Assembly: GCF_004379255.2 (NCBI RefSeq)
Contig: NC_056049.1
Location: forward strand, 5,890,001 to 5,954,000
Direction: 5' to 3'
Length of the DNA: 64,000 nucleotides
Origin: Salvia splendens
Taxonomy: Eukaryota; Streptophyta; Magnoliopsida; Lamiales; Lamiaceae
Part shown: positions 1 to 11,852 of the stretch, one piece after another
Position numbering within the stretch: the first letter of the stretch is position 1
Layout of the letters: every line of letters begins with the position of its first letter
Position numbers and translations under genes: made by a program
The notes under the pieces: model-generated
What the model saw: only the letters and a program-made list of their open reading frames with translations
Databases searched by the model: none
What the model was told of the DNA's origin: nothing

Positions 1-144
1 AACTTTGGCCGCAAAGGATGCGTTGTCCGTGTGTGTTAACTGTTCGCCATGCACGATCCATGTGGTACCTTCAGGGTCCAGATTGTAGTCTCGTTCGAGT
101 AGAGTCGAGTCCTGACTTTCCAAAAGGTCGAAGCTTAGTGACAT
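1..144 (-). CDS. Possible 5' exon of a gene running off the left edge (unrecognised)
   Basis: On the minus strand an open frame of 48 codons runs from an ATG at 144 to the window edge. It is GC-richer than the DNA to its right, which turns AT-rich abruptly at about 145. The conceptual peptide begins MSLSFDLLESQ and later contains TTWIVHGEQL. I recognise no domain. It could instead be an internal exon, since a CTAAG acceptor-like site lies near 135. One plus-strand frame is also open over most of the stretch, so coding on either strand is unproven. Confidence 0.25.
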   Translation of the reverse strand, partial: MSLSFDLLESQDSTLLERDYNLDPEGTTWIVHGEQLTHTDNASFAAKV

Positions 145-1076
145 ATATAATTTATTTCTATATTTTACATTGAAGTTGTGTTTTAGTATTTCACAATTTC
201 ACCATATTAGTATGTCATTTTCTTCTAACGAAACAAGTTGGAGGACGAGATATGTTGCCTAAATTTTTAACCAAAAGCATGGACCAGATTATTAAATCTG
301 GACAAAACCGCTCCTAAATCTTGAATAACCCAAATCAGTGGATTTGAAATTGGGCTTACGAAACGGGCGGGCCTAAGGGGATTGAATTGGAGAGACACGC
401 AGACTTCATAATTTACGCAATTCAATTCAACGCATTATAAAAATCCGTCCAACACTGAATCCATAGAAGTAGAAAATTTTACATTTTTACGTCACTATTT
501 TTCATTCTTATCCTTAGATCTACATAACAATGGCTCATATCAAATTTCTAGATCTAGATAGCAATTTCCTTGGGTAATTTAGTAAATTAATGAATATTAG
601 AACTACTATCCTATTCCTCCTAGATAGTATGTCACATTTCAAATTTGTATTTAAAAAAAATATATAATCATTAATATATGTAACTATTTTTTTCTTTTTC
701 TTCATTACTATTTGAAATTTTTTTATTTATACATTAAATATTTAAGTATGTTTTTTTCAATTTTTACATTCTTAATACACTAAACTAAACTAAACTGTCT
801 TTTAGGAGGAGTATGTAATTTTGTGTAAGCAATCAATTGTTATTTTCAATTCCACCTTGCAAGAAATACAGACACCATATGATGTACATGTACCCCATAC
901 TTTGCCTGCTATCTTCTATCCTAATCCTTTATACCTTCACACATCCCTATGAACAATACGAGTACTATTTAATTACTTTCGTATATTCGTATTAAGATCG
1001 CGTCCAAAAAAACTTTATTTTAATTTATCATTTCGCAGCTTTGATTCTAGTATTTCAAAGAAATTCTCCGATCACC
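145..1076. other. AT-rich upstream region of the malate dehydrogenase gene
   Basis: I see no gene here. The stretch is AT-rich with several homopolymer T and A runs. A TATAAAA-like string at about 435-442 is too far from the ATG at 1077 to be assigned to that gene with confidence. The 5' UTR of the downstream gene must lie near 1000-1076. Confidence 0.5.
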
Positions 1077-2489
1077 ATGCAGCAGAGTGTGGATATTAAT
1101 CGACGAATTGCCCAAATTTCAAGTCACATCAATCCCCCAATTAATCAGCAGCAGGTACACATCCTCCTTTTTTTAATTTTTTTTTCTTCAACTACTCCTA
1201 CAAGAAACTGAATTTAAAATTTGATCGGAATGTTGCGGTGAAGTCAAAATTACTCGTAAATAGGGCTTACAAATTCTGTGTGTTTTTGAAGGTGGAAGAG
1301 GGGAACTTATGGCGCTCGGATTGCCGGGTAAAAGGCGGCTCTCCGGGTTTCAAGGTGGCGATATTAGGGGCGGCTGGAGGCATAGGCCAGCCTCTGGCGA
1401 TGTTGATGAAGATGAATCCTTTGGTCTCGGTGCTCCATCTTTATGATGTTGTCAACTCCCCTGGCGTCACAGCGGATATCAGCCACATGGACACCGCCGC
1501 TGTGGTAATTCCTGCTTCAATTTGATATCGTCCTTCTTTTTCATTTTAATTTGCAGCTTCGTTCAATTGAACTATTGTCTTATTTGAACTGAGTTTTGTA
1601 GTGCTAATCAAGATTTGGAAGTAATCAAATTCGAAATATTATGCTTAGGGGTGTAAATTTGATGCAAATTATTATAGAGGAGAGAATTTCCTTTTTGCAA
1701 CCTGGTAATCCATCGCAGTGATTGCAATGTATTGCTGAAAAATAGGAAGACATAAATGCATAATTACCATATCCATCTCTAATTAGTGGGTTGCAGAAAT
1801 GTTGCTTCTCTTATAAATCAAACCACAAGAATCACTCCTGCAAGATGGTGAATGCATTTAACTCATAATCATTAAGCAAACAAACCTTTATATCATTAGA
1901 TACATCACTAGATACATATCTGGTATGGTTTGAGTTCTGATTTCCAAGGTAGATTGCGTTTCTCTGGGACTTAGCAAGGACTTGACTGAATGTAATGGTG
2001 TTTAGGTTCGTGGTTTCCTCGGCCAAAATCGGTTGGAGGAAGCACTGACTGGGATGGACCTTGTAATCATACCTGCTGGTGTTCCCAGAAAACCTGGAAT
2101 GACAAGGGATGATCTTTTCAACATTAATGCAGGAATAGTAAAAACTATATCTGAAGGAATTGCTAAGTGCTGCCCTAAGGCCATTGTTAACTTAATCAGT
2201 AATCCTGTGAACTCTACAGTCCCGATTGCTGCAGAGGTTTTTAAGAAGGCTGGGACCTATGATCCAAGGCGACTCCTAGGAGTTACTATGCTTGATGTAG
2301 TTAGAGCTAATACCTTTGTGGTAAGATATCTTTCTACCAGAATTTATTTTTTTATGTTTCATAATATATCCATGAACATGTTGTGTCTGCAAGTTAGTTG
2401 ATCTGTGTGTAGCTTTGGTGTGCCCAATCGGTTCTGACTTCTATTGATATGGTTGTTTTTATGTACGTTCGAGTTTATTTCTCATCATC

Positions 2490-2522
<33 letters not shown>

Positions 2523-4895
2523 ATTCACATGCTAGCATGAGCATCCATCATCCTGAGATGATTCTTATGAGATGCGACAATATGGTCGTTCATGTTTTAA
2601 AACTATTAGCTGTTAAATGTTACTATTCGAAATCTGAAACCTGGTCATATTCTGGCATGTGTACCTTAATAGTAATTGGTTACTTTCTCCAGAAACAGAA
2701 AGTGCTCTGGTTCATTTCTTTATAAACAGTGGAATTCATTTACTTATGATATTCTGCATCTTTAGTTGGAGTACCTATTATGAATTGATCAACTCACACT
2801 CTTGTTTTTGCACTTAGCTAGTTGCCACTTAATGAAGTGATCAGCTATATTATATTTCAATTGTCTTTTGCTATTTCCTAATCACTTTTCATTTCCAACA
2901 TTGTACTTCAAGGCTGAAGTGTTGGGGCTAGATCCACGGGAAGTTAGTGTTCCAGTTGTAGGCGGCCATGCTGGTGTAACAATACTGCCCCTTCTGTCAC
3001 AGGTCAATACAATAGCAAGATATTTCAGTATTAATTGTAAGAATTCTGCCCTGTAACATTTTATTATAATCCCCCTTCCTTATCTAGGTAAAACCTGCAT
3101 GCTCTTTCACCAAAGAAGAGACCGAGTATCTGACATCTCGCATCCAGAATGGGGGGACTGAAGTAGTTGAGGTAAGCTTGAGTATTGGTCGGAGTTCTCT
3201 GATAAAATTCATTTTTTCTACTCAAGCTGCAGATAATTGTTTTTCTATTGGATGCTTCTCTTGCATCGTTATAATTTATATATACCGGACATATCTTTCA
3301 AGTTCTAAACAGATTGCTTGCTACTTAGTTCAGCAAGTCATTCCCATATCTTTCAAGTTCTAAACTACTTAGTTCAGCAAGAGCCATGACCCTGATACAC
3401 ATCATGCAATAGCTTACCGTTCAGAAGAGTTGGAAGTCTTTAGAAGTCTATCTTTAAATGTTAGAAGTCTAGAAATCTATCTTTATATGTTACAAGTCTA
3501 AAAATCTCATCTTAAATGGTATCTTTATTCCTTAGCCTTTTGAGAGTCTTTATATATGTCTCTTAGGTTCGTGAGGGGTATCCATATTCTTGAATTTAGT
3601 ATGAAGACAGTCATTTACTGTAGGGCCTCATAAGAGGATTATCATTTGTTAAGTTTCAATTATAAATCAATTATATTTTCCGTTCTTACTTTCCCTTGTC
3701 TCTCGCCTCTTTTCTATAACAGCCCCAGATGGCAAACCATTGAACCCAATCCTCCTAAACTTTATTGCTGGAAAAACCTCAGACATATGGAAAGCAAACC
3801 TAAATGCTCTGCCAAATGTATTTGCCCATTTTTATCTCTGTGTTCACTTTTGAATCCTGTAATTTGTGTGGGATATCTTATAGATTCCATTCAAATTCAC
3901 GAAAGATACGTTCAATGTGAAGTGACAGTTAAGGTTTATATTGTAAAAATGATTTATTCGTATGGGGACAAAATCTGAATCTAACAACTAATTTGTATTG
4001 TTATGACCTACAAATATTTTGTCACACATTAGAGTTGGCATTTGAACCCTGTAGTGTTTTTAGTTGTGAAAGCTCTGTTAATTAACTAACTCTGATATGT
4101 TTCTTGTGTTATTCATTTATGCTTTCATGTTGTTAATAACTTAATATTGTGAACGTGGTTTGTAAGCATGAATACGTTCGACCTGTACTTCATGTCCACT
4201 GGGCAAGAAATGGTCCCTAATTGTATCTCATTACTGTAAACATAGATAACAAAAAAAATTGTCATTTTCTCTATCTTCAGCAGTAGTAGTGCTGTGATTA
4301 ACTAATACTACTGGTTACTATTGCAGGCCAAAGCTGGTGCAGGTTCTGCTACTCTTTCTATGGTATGCTGCTATCCCAACATCAGTTTCTTTGTAATTTT
4401 TTTGTTTTGGAAATTGCGTGGAGAATAGCTTAAAATTTTAAGCAAGATTATGAATAAATGATGCAGGCATATGCAGCAGTCAAATTTGCTGATGCTTGCT
4501 TGAGGGGGTTGAGAGGAGATGCCGGTGTCATTGAATGCGCATTTGTGCCTTCTCAGGCACGTTTTTTGTTTGTAGGATTGCTAACTGAGACGTTGCTAAA
4601 TCACTATCCTTGAAATATTGACCCTTTTTGCCTCAGGTAACTGAGCTTCCGTTCTTTGCATCAAGAGTGCGCCTTGGACGCAGCGGAGTCGAGGAAATCT
4701 ACCCTCTTGGTCCACTTAATGAATATGAAAGGTCTGTCAAGAGTTTGTTCATACTCTCCAGTTATAATTCCAAGTTTCATTCAGAGCTTGTTAAGAATTT
4801 GTTAATGGCTGCTCGTTTTCAGGGTCGGTCTGGAGAAGGCAAAGAAGGAGTTGGGTGGAAGCATTGATAAGAGTGTGTCCTTCGCAAAGAAATAA
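1077..4895 (+). CDS. PMDH: Peroxisomal (glyoxysomal) NAD-dependent malate dehydrogenase, nine exons
   Basis: Interconverts malate and oxaloacetate with NAD(H) in the peroxisome, serving beta-oxidation and photorespiration. Exons: 1077-1154, 1292-1504, 2006-2320, 2913-3002, 3088-3171, 4327-4362, 4467-4556, 4637-4731, 4823-4895. All phases agree and give 357 aa, a normal family length. The N-terminus [18 protein letters not shown] carries a PTS2-like R10-I-x5-H17-I nonapeptide. Then follow the NAD-binding loop GAAGGIGQP, the substrate-binding segment [22 protein letters not shown], and the catalytic-histidine motif [13 protein letters not shown]. The C-terminus ends SVSFAKK. Eight introns are inferred; seven are GT-AG, while intron 7 (4557-4636) starts GC after CAG. 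The start ATG was chosen because it yields the PTS2 leader typical of this subfamily; mitochondrial and chloroplast MDHs have different leaders. The upstream neighbour is unknown; downstream is repeat-rich DNA. Confidence 0.95.
2495..2522. repeat. (CT)14 microsatellite in malate dehydrogenase intron 3
   Basis: A perfect dinucleotide CT tract of about 28 bases lies inside the intron between exons 3 and 4. Confidence 0.9.
3290..3381. repeat. Imperfect tandem duplication in malate dehydrogenase intron 5
   Basis: A 21-base segment at 3290-3310 recurs exactly at 3345-3365. A 17-base segment at 3321-3337 recurs at 3365-3381 in the same order, so this is a local duplication of about 50 bp with a small internal deletion. 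A related degenerate GAAGTCT/ATCT repeat follows at about 3428-3510. Confidence 0.75.
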
Positions 4896-7800
4896 GCAAG
4901 GTTCGTCTTCGAATGAGTTGTATCATATGTTCACGACGTGCTGCTGCTGCTTGTTGTGCTGGGTTTTCGATTATAGTTTCAGGCATGAATTTGAATGCTA
5001 CTTGAAAAAATGAGTGTTGTCTTGTGCCTCTTTGTAGCTTGTTTGTTGCTCTCCACATTGATGACAGAGATATACAAATAATTTTGCAGCAAATCCATTC
5101 CAATTTCAACTTCAACTTCCAACTAACAATCGTCGCAATGTTTGAATACAATTTTTTTAAACGAAAAGAGTGACCTAAACTAGGAATTTTTTTTATTATT
5201 ATTAAAATGGATATCTCTAATGCGAAGTCGAGGCATGAGTAGTGGAACATCAATTTCAACAATATGTCCCAAAGCGTAAACAAGAAGTGGTTATGACTTT
5301 GAGATGTTGATACAAGAACTTTTCAAATTCGATAAACTGATTCATAATATTTCAATATTACTGTAGGGCCCAGATTATAGCCTGAAAATTTTATTTGTAA
5401 CGATTCTCAATTTGTACGTACTTCGCAAAAATTATCATTAGTAGCAGATTTACTATATAGGTATCGTATTTGTGACCATCGACGTCAAAACACTGTCTGT
5501 CGTCTCTTCGTCTCTTATTTTTATCTATAATGAATTTTTTGCTCCACTTTAATCATTAACTAAATCTCGTGCTAAAAAGAAGTGTCTCGGTTATGTGGGA
5601 GGGACGGAGTATAATCGATAGTGTTAGATTAATTTAATCTTGAATGCAGTTTTTAATGAAATATAGTTTCGGACATATCTGTGAGTTGGGAGCAAGCTGT
5701 GGATAATATGTGTCTACTTGCAATACTTTGGTGTGTACTCTCTTTCAAAAATAATGGGTTTCTGAAGCAATACATGTGATATTCTTGTTCTGTTGTGTTT
5801 GGGCCGGCCTTCATTTTCTGATTTCTTCTGTAGAAATTGATGTTGTTTGGCCCATATGTTGTATTATATTTTAGGCAATGTCTTCTTTCCTCTATGCAAC
5901 TCAAACTTTATAAATAAAAATCCAGTCTTATACTATCACTTACTCACATCAAATCTCTATATTGGTATAAAAAGATTCATAACTTAAATATAATGCATGA
6001 AATCATGGTTATGTAAAAGCGCAAGCGCCAAGTGTATACAAAATTCGGAATGATGAGTGGCTATTTAAATGTACCTACATAATTAATAGGCTGTGGACAT
6101 TAATTTAATATGCAAAAACATATGATATAACAAGCACTAGACCCCCCCCCCCCCCCCTCCCCAACCAATAATAATTGATGCATGCATAGATAGTTGTTGG
6201 TGGGAAAAAAAAATCTATTTTTGGTCACTTTACACATGTGTCCTACATCCCACTACCCCTCTTTTACCTTCAATTTACATTACTAATCACTTTAGCCTTT
6301 TGCAGAACATCACTTTTCAATGGACTCCCATTATCTCTTACATAGTCAAATATGGCCCCATAAAAAATATACAATGAATCAATAACGGAAACAGAACATT
6401 ATTATTGTTATCTATTTCCTCTCCCATTATTATGATATTCGACCGTTCAATAAAAGTGACAGTTCGAATTATAAAGGTGCATTTTATTTGGAAGTATTAT
6501 TTCACTAAAAACGTGACACTCCTGAATAATAGCATGATATAATAGCTCTCATATCTTTAATTCATTTCAACAGTTGTATACAAAATATTGCGAGGGAAAA
6601 TTAACACATTTTGGTTGATGAAATGGTTGTTCCATGAATAGTACTACTAAAAGTGTATGAAGTGAACTAGGGATTATTCAATCTTATATATAGGGATGTC
6701 GGTATAACGGACAAAAATGGTGGATGTAGCAAATATATCCTCTAGATTTTCTTTTGTTTCCTTCTCAATAGTTTGTATTTCTAATTTGGTGTTAGAAATG
6801 AATCATTCATATTCTTTAAAATGCCTTATTATAAGGGACGACGAAAGTTATCTAATTTATATAAGAGTCAGGATCATCAATTTGTTAGTGGACAAGAAAG
6901 AGATTTCAGTATAGCATTTTAAGAAGATGCTCCTAATTTAAGGTTTCATTTCAAAAGCACTCGAATTTGAAAAAAATAAAGATGTTTTAGGTCGCACCTA
7001 ACAAAATTTGACGACAGAATGATGAGTCATCTCAACGGGTTTCACTCACACGTATTTCGACTTCGCACTCGCTTAACAAATCCCCCTATCATAAAAAATG
7101 TTGTGCCTGCCCTTGACTATACAAAATAAAATCGTAATCATTATGCTTTATAATATATACATAGCCATTCCATAAGAATATGAGTTGATGATTTATTGCG
7201 CTAATCATGCATTCGAAACAAACAAAAACAGTGATAAACATGTTAAATCACATATCAAATCTATCACTAGCTGTAAACAAGATTAATAGTGTGATAAGCT
7301 AGTGGTAGAAATAGTTAAATGTTTGAATTATTAAATTGTTAATGCATATCAAATCCAACGAAAGAGACTCCAGAATTAATGTCTATTGTAAATGGATTCT
7401 TTTGAGATATTCTCTTTCATTTTCCCACACAAAAAAGCATGTGTCCTTTATTATTAATAAAAAAACCTTTTAAGATTTAAGTTGATGAGTTAGGAGATTG
7501 ATTGAGATGGTTTTTGCAATCAGATTAAACGTAAATACTTGGCATTCCCTTTCGAATCCTATGCTATATAGATACTCTACTCCTTGTGGCCTTTCCTTTG
7601 TAAGAATAAGATAAATAATAAGTAAAGATATTAAGGCGTAATCAAGATTATAACAAAGTAAATATTTTAGTAGTGCTTTGTCCTAAGATACTGAAAATAA
7701 AAGAAGCCCAATATAATGTAATTTCACAATTTGATAGTTTTTCTTGAAATTAATTAAATCATAAATTAAAATCACAACTTCAAAAAAAATAAACTCATTC

Positions 7801-7911
7801 TTATGTAAATAAACTACGCATAACAAAATTTTGATTATTTACCAACTCATATTTTTTTTATCAAAGCTACATGAATTTTTATTTTTTTAGAATGTGACAA
7901 ACTAAAGGTTG
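4896..7911. other. Intergenic DNA downstream of malate dehydrogenase
   Basis: The first few hundred bases are the 3' UTR and flank. Near 5598-5614 there is a GGGACGGAGTATA string, a worn Stowaway end without a convincing partner. A run of 16 C residues lies at 6142-6157. I see no gene in the rest; the open frames here lack recognisable motifs and have AT-rich, non-coding composition. Confidence 0.5.
6142..6157. repeat. Poly-C tract
   Basis: Sixteen consecutive C residues, followed by T and four more C. This is unusual in such AT-rich DNA. Confidence 0.9.
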
Positions 7912-8078
7912 GGTTGCAAATCCGTCCCACATCGGATGAGAGAGGGAAGTTGGAAGATGTATATAATTCATGTTCAGTCTCAATTAGTTTGAGGCCTTTT
8001 GGGAGTGACCCAAAAATAAATCTGTGCGGACTTGACGCAAAGCGAACAATATAAAACTAATGTTGATACTGGGAGCCC
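7912..8078 (+). repeat. Solo LTR-like copy with snRNA-type upstream element and TATA box
   Basis: Closely related to the copies at 11686-11852 and 37866-38043 (the latter inverted). It has GTCCCACATCG at 7924-7934 and TATATAA at 7960-7966, 25 bases between them, followed by the shared GTTTGAGGCCTTT and GTGACCCAAAA segments. The copy at 11686 is preceded by a polypurine tract and paired with a primer-binding-like site, which identifies the family as an LTR. No target duplication was found here and the 3' end is diverged. Confidence 0.6.
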
Positions 8079-8195
8079 AAATTAATATTAATGGTCATTG
8101 ATATTTTCAATGGTGTCTTCGCCGGAAGTCGCATAGTATATAAGTGAAATAACTAGAGCATGATCAATAGAAACTAGTGATACATATAATGAATA

Positions 8196-8458
8196 CTCAC
8201 TCCATCCCCAAAGAATATGCACTTTGGGGTCGGCACGAGTTTAGGGTTTAGTATAGTAAATATAGTATTATAAGTGGAGAATGAGTCTCACCTCATTAGA
8301 GAGAAATTGGTAAGTAAGAGAGAGATGGAGAGAAAAAGTAAATATAGTATTTTAAGTGGAGAATGAGTACAGAGAATGAGGTTTCTAAAATTAGAAAATG
8401 CATATTCTTGTGAGACGGACTAAAAAGGAAATAGTGCATATTCTTGTGGGCGGAGGGG
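8196..8458. mobile_element. Stowaway MITE, 'AAAGAATATGCA' family, copy 1
   Basis: Starts CTCACTCCATCCCC after TA and ends GGCGGAGGGG before TA. The inside matches the copies at 40641-40861 and 42503-42722 (a 'GCATATTCTTGTGGG' segment near the right end). TA duplication and CTCCCTCCGTCC-type ends are the Tc1/mariner Stowaway signature. The ends are worn. Confidence 0.8.
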
Positions 8459-8810
8459 TATTTATTAAACGAATCGTCGACTATTTCATCTATCCATAAG
8501 ACCATAACTACAAAATCTTATTATTCACTATTTTTTAAGTTATATAACTACTAAAATTCAATATAAATGATAACAAAATAAATTAAAGAATTTATTTTTT
8601 TTAAAAATAAGGAGCAGAATTCTAAAATACTGTGCAATTTAATTATATATGCTATATTTACTCATTTACAAATCTGAAAAGTATTTTTACAATTAAATTG
8701 CATTGAATACGGTAATTTCATGGAAGAAACAAAAAATTAGAGTAACAAGTCAAAAAAAAAATCTGTACTCGGGTGGATTCAATCCCAGGTTGTCCAAGAA
8801 AAGGGCCTTA

Positions 8811-9419
8811 GAGCATCTTCAGTGGGCGGACATCCCACTAGGATATCCCAAAAACACCTCCTGCCACGTCACTAGGATTTCCCATCTCACTGCCACGTCA
8901 CTAGGACATCCCCTGCACAATCCGCCCTTCCCATCGCCCTTCCCACTAGGACATCCCGCAATTAAAAAAAATCATACATTTACAAATAAAACAATTAACA
9001 TTTACGGAAATAAAATTTGACCTAGAATACGAACGAGAAAAATTAACAACTTCATCGAAAAAAACATACATGATTCAAAAAAAAAAATTACATACTAATA
9101 AAAAAAACTTCATACATTATCACGTCAACCCCTCCGAGTCCAAACATCTTCGATGATATCCTGCTGAAGTCGAACATGGGCATCTGTTTACCGCATGTCG
9201 GCAAATGCACGCAGCCGCACGACCTCTCCATGAGGTACCCCCATATTCACATTCGCGGTGGCCACGCCGTGACTTGGACCTGCACCCGTATCATCTTCGT
9301 TTAAAAAAAAAATTTTAAAAACGGGACGTCCGACCGGACGTCCGACTGGACGCCACAATGGCGGACATCCCGGTCGCCCGTCGCGACGTCCGACCGGACG
9401 TCCGCCATTGGAGATGCTC
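8811..9419 (-). mobile_element. PIF/Harbinger deletion derivative of the 28663-30582 family
   Basis: Flanked by TTA (8808-8810 and 9420-9422). Terminal repeats GAGCATCTTCAGTGGGCGGAC and, inverted, GAGCATCTCCAATGGCGGAC. Positions 9120-9300 match the C-terminal end of the transposase of the element at 28663-30582, in minus orientation; the rest of that gene is deleted. GGACGTCC and GGACATCCC words cluster near the ends. The retained C-terminal piece has a TAA where a CAA or CAG codon is expected. This copy keeps one base that the 28663 element has lost. Confidence 0.88.
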
Positions 9420-9635
9420 TTAGACGCAAACAGTGACTAGCTGCGCTATGTCTTTGTTATGTAATGATTCTAATATATATGTAATATATAGTTCATACTA
9501 AAATTGGTGGGGGGACCATGGGCAGTGGCGGATCCAGAATTTTCAATTCGGGGGTACGATAAATAATGATACCGACTTCGAGCTTTAAAATCGATCTTTT
9601 ATCTTCTTTTTAACTTGATATCATTTTTTCGTTAA

Positions 9636-10552
9636 GGCCATCCACAACGCTGTTCCTATACATTTCCTAAACCGTTCCTTAAACTACTATTTGAGGGCCC
9701 CACTGTACTATTTTACTCCATTCCTTAACTAAGGAACAGAACCTGCAACCTTCCGTTCCTTAACCGTTCCTTAAATTACTATTCATTCAATTTCATTTTT
9801 TATTTTTATTCCCATCTCAATTCAATTTAAAAAACACACTTTAATAAAAAACACACACACTTTATTAAAAAACACACAACATTAAAACAAAGTTACAACT
9901 TAAACTTAAAAAAATTAAAAAGCACACAATTAAAATCCTAAAAAAATAAAAGTACACAATTTTAATAATTTCATCCGCCAAAGTTTGTCCAAATGTGCTC
10001 AATTAGACCCTGTTGGAGTTGGGTGTGGGCGCTAGAGTCGCATGTCCAAATGTGCTCAATTAGATCAATTAGTTTGATTAAATTTGGGAGAAGAAAAACA
10101 GAGTTGATTTGAGATGAAAATTGGGGTGGAAATAGAGAGGATTTGAGAGGAATAATGTGTGTTTGTGAGTGAAATGAGTATGAAATAGAAGTATTTATAG
10201 AGTAAATAAATTTAAAAAAATAAAAAAAAATTAAAAACGGATACAAAAAAACGGTCATAATACCGTTGCAAACATTTTTTTATTAAATTCGAATTTAAAA
10301 AAAAAATTAATTATTGCGTCAAAAAACGAAACCCACTCGCGGGGCAGCGAGTGGGCTTCACGCGACGCATGGGAGGCCGCCACGTCGCCTCGGCGCATGG
10401 CGGAACGGGTTGTGCCGCGTGCCGCGGCAACGACCCACGGCACGGCATAGGCACGGATCGGCGACGGTTCGGAGGCTGCAACGCTGGTCCTTGGCGGGAC
10501 CGTTCCGGCGGCACGGCATCGGCACCGCAACGCTCCAGCGTTGCGGATGCCC
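9636..10552 (-). mobile_element. PIF/Harbinger deletion derivative, 'GTTCC-word' lineage
   Basis: Flanked by TAA (9633-9635 and 10553-10555). Ends GGCCATCCACAACGCTG and, inverted, GGGCATCCGCAACGCTG. Positions about 9980-10045 match, inverted, the last codons of the transposase at 48924-50180 (an EHIW-like end), so this is a remnant of a relative of that element. The left arm repeats CCGTTCCTTAA where the 48468 element has CCGTCTCTTAA. The right arm is GC-rich and carries the conserved hairpin at 10328-10359. Nested in the hAT element at 9523-11449. Confidence 0.88.
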
Positions 10553-11282
10553 TAAGAAACTTTATTATATACTGTAAAACAAACGGATTACTTTCTAGTA
10601 CTACTATTTAAATATCTTTTGTATATAAAAATGAATTACTTTCTAGTAAATGACTTTTGTAGGAGTATATAAAAATGAATTACTACTTTCTAGTGTTACT
10701 ACTTGAATAACTTCGACTTTCTAAAATGGAAGTTATTAGATTTATATATTAAGGATAATTTATATATTTTTGCACAATATTTTATTTTTAATGATAAATC
10801 ATCTTTTTGATTATTAAGAAAATTTTCAGTTGTTTTAAAAAAATGTAAATATATTCATTTGAACACAGAAGATAGAAATACCAAATGCACTAGAAGAAAA
10901 ATTAAAATAATTTAGAAATTTATTGAGATATGATAAAAATAAATAAATAAATAACAAAAAGATACTTTACAAGAAAAATTGAATGCATTAGAAATTATAT
11001 AAATTAAGAAAGTTAAAATATTTTATAAGATAAATCAGATAAAAGATAGAAAAAAATTAAATGTATTAGTAGAAAATGAAATGTTTTATAAGAAAACATT
11101 GAAAGAATTATGCTTTTGAAATGTAGAAGTAATAGATACGTAAAATAAAGAATAGTGGTATTAAAGAGAACAGACAATTATAACCGTAAGAAAAATTACC
11201 ATTAAAGAGGACATAATATTGAAATATTGAAAGGTAAAAAAGGTGTATTTAGGAGCATAAAAAATAAATTTAAAATGCTCTC

Positions 11283-11356
11283 CATGAGTCTCGAACCCGT
11301 GTCTTTATGAAGAGAGAGAAGTCTTATGCTGAGAGTTCTACCATTGGGACACGAAC
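11283..11356 (-). ncRNA. tRNA-like relic inside the hAT element
   Basis: On the minus strand an A-box-like CCCAATGGTAGA (near 11348-11337) and a B-box-like GGGTTCGAGACTC (near 11299-11287) are spaced as in a tRNA gene. The T-stem and acceptor stem do not pair well, so this is not a functional tRNA. It may be a tRNA-derived SINE head or a decayed tRNA gene. Confidence 0.4.
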
Positions 11357-11484
11357 TTAAATTGGTTGTTATGTGGGAAGTACATAGTATTATTTCAATA
11401 TTTTGGGGGTACACTCGTACCCCCTTGTCCTGGTGTAGATCCGCCAGTGACCATGGGCCTCCCGCCCTAACGTGGCTTCGCCAC

Positions 11485-11852
11485 TGGTTGCAGTCGACGA
11501 TCCTAACAAGTGATACCAGAGCCCAGGTGACTATGGGTTGTTCCTGGATGAGCCCCGGTTAGGGTCGAGCCCTGAAGGACTCAGAGTTAGAGTCGGGCTC
11601 AGGATGACCCAAGGCCAGGGCTGGAACGACCCATGTTCGTGTCGACTGCATTCCCAATGTGGTTTCGGTTTAAGGGGAGGTTAGTTGGGTTACAAATCCG
11701 TCCCACATCGGATGAGAGATGGAAGTTGGAAAGTGTATATAATTTCTGTCAAACCCTAATGAGTTTGAGGCCTTTGGGAAGTGACCCAAAAACAAATTCA
11801 TCGACTCAAAGCAGACAATATCAAATTAATGTTGCAGTCGACTATCCTAACG
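11485..11852 (+). mobile_element. Truncated TRIM-like LTR element
   Basis: Order: a 5' LTR tail ending CCTAACA at 11508; a PBS-like TGATACCAGAGCC at 11511-11523 (two changes from the initiator-Met tRNA primer site); about 150 bp of internal sequence; a polypurine AAGGGGAGG just before 11684; then a 3' LTR at 11686-11852 of 167 bp. The 3' LTR ends with the same GCAGTCGAC and ATCCTAAC segments as the 5' LTR tail. The 5' LTR is truncated near the right boundary of the neighbouring hAT element. No coding capacity. Confidence 0.55.

Larger units (their letters stand above)
9523..11449. mobile_element. Non-autonomous hAT element, Tip100-type ends
   Basis: Perfect 8-bp target duplication ACCATGGG at 9515-9522 and 11450-11457. 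Ends are CAGTGGCGGATC and, inverted, CACTGGCGGATC, resembling Tip100-group termini. No transposase is visible. A Harbinger element (9636-10552) lies inside it, so this hAT is the older insertion. Near its right end is a degenerate tRNA-like segment. Without the nested element it is about 1.0 kb. Confidence 0.85.

Noticed and set aside
10311..10611. Arg-rich frames on both strands around 10.3-10.6 kb
   Set aside because: They run across the GC-rich arm of a Harbinger derivative and share no protein similarity; composition alone keeps them open.
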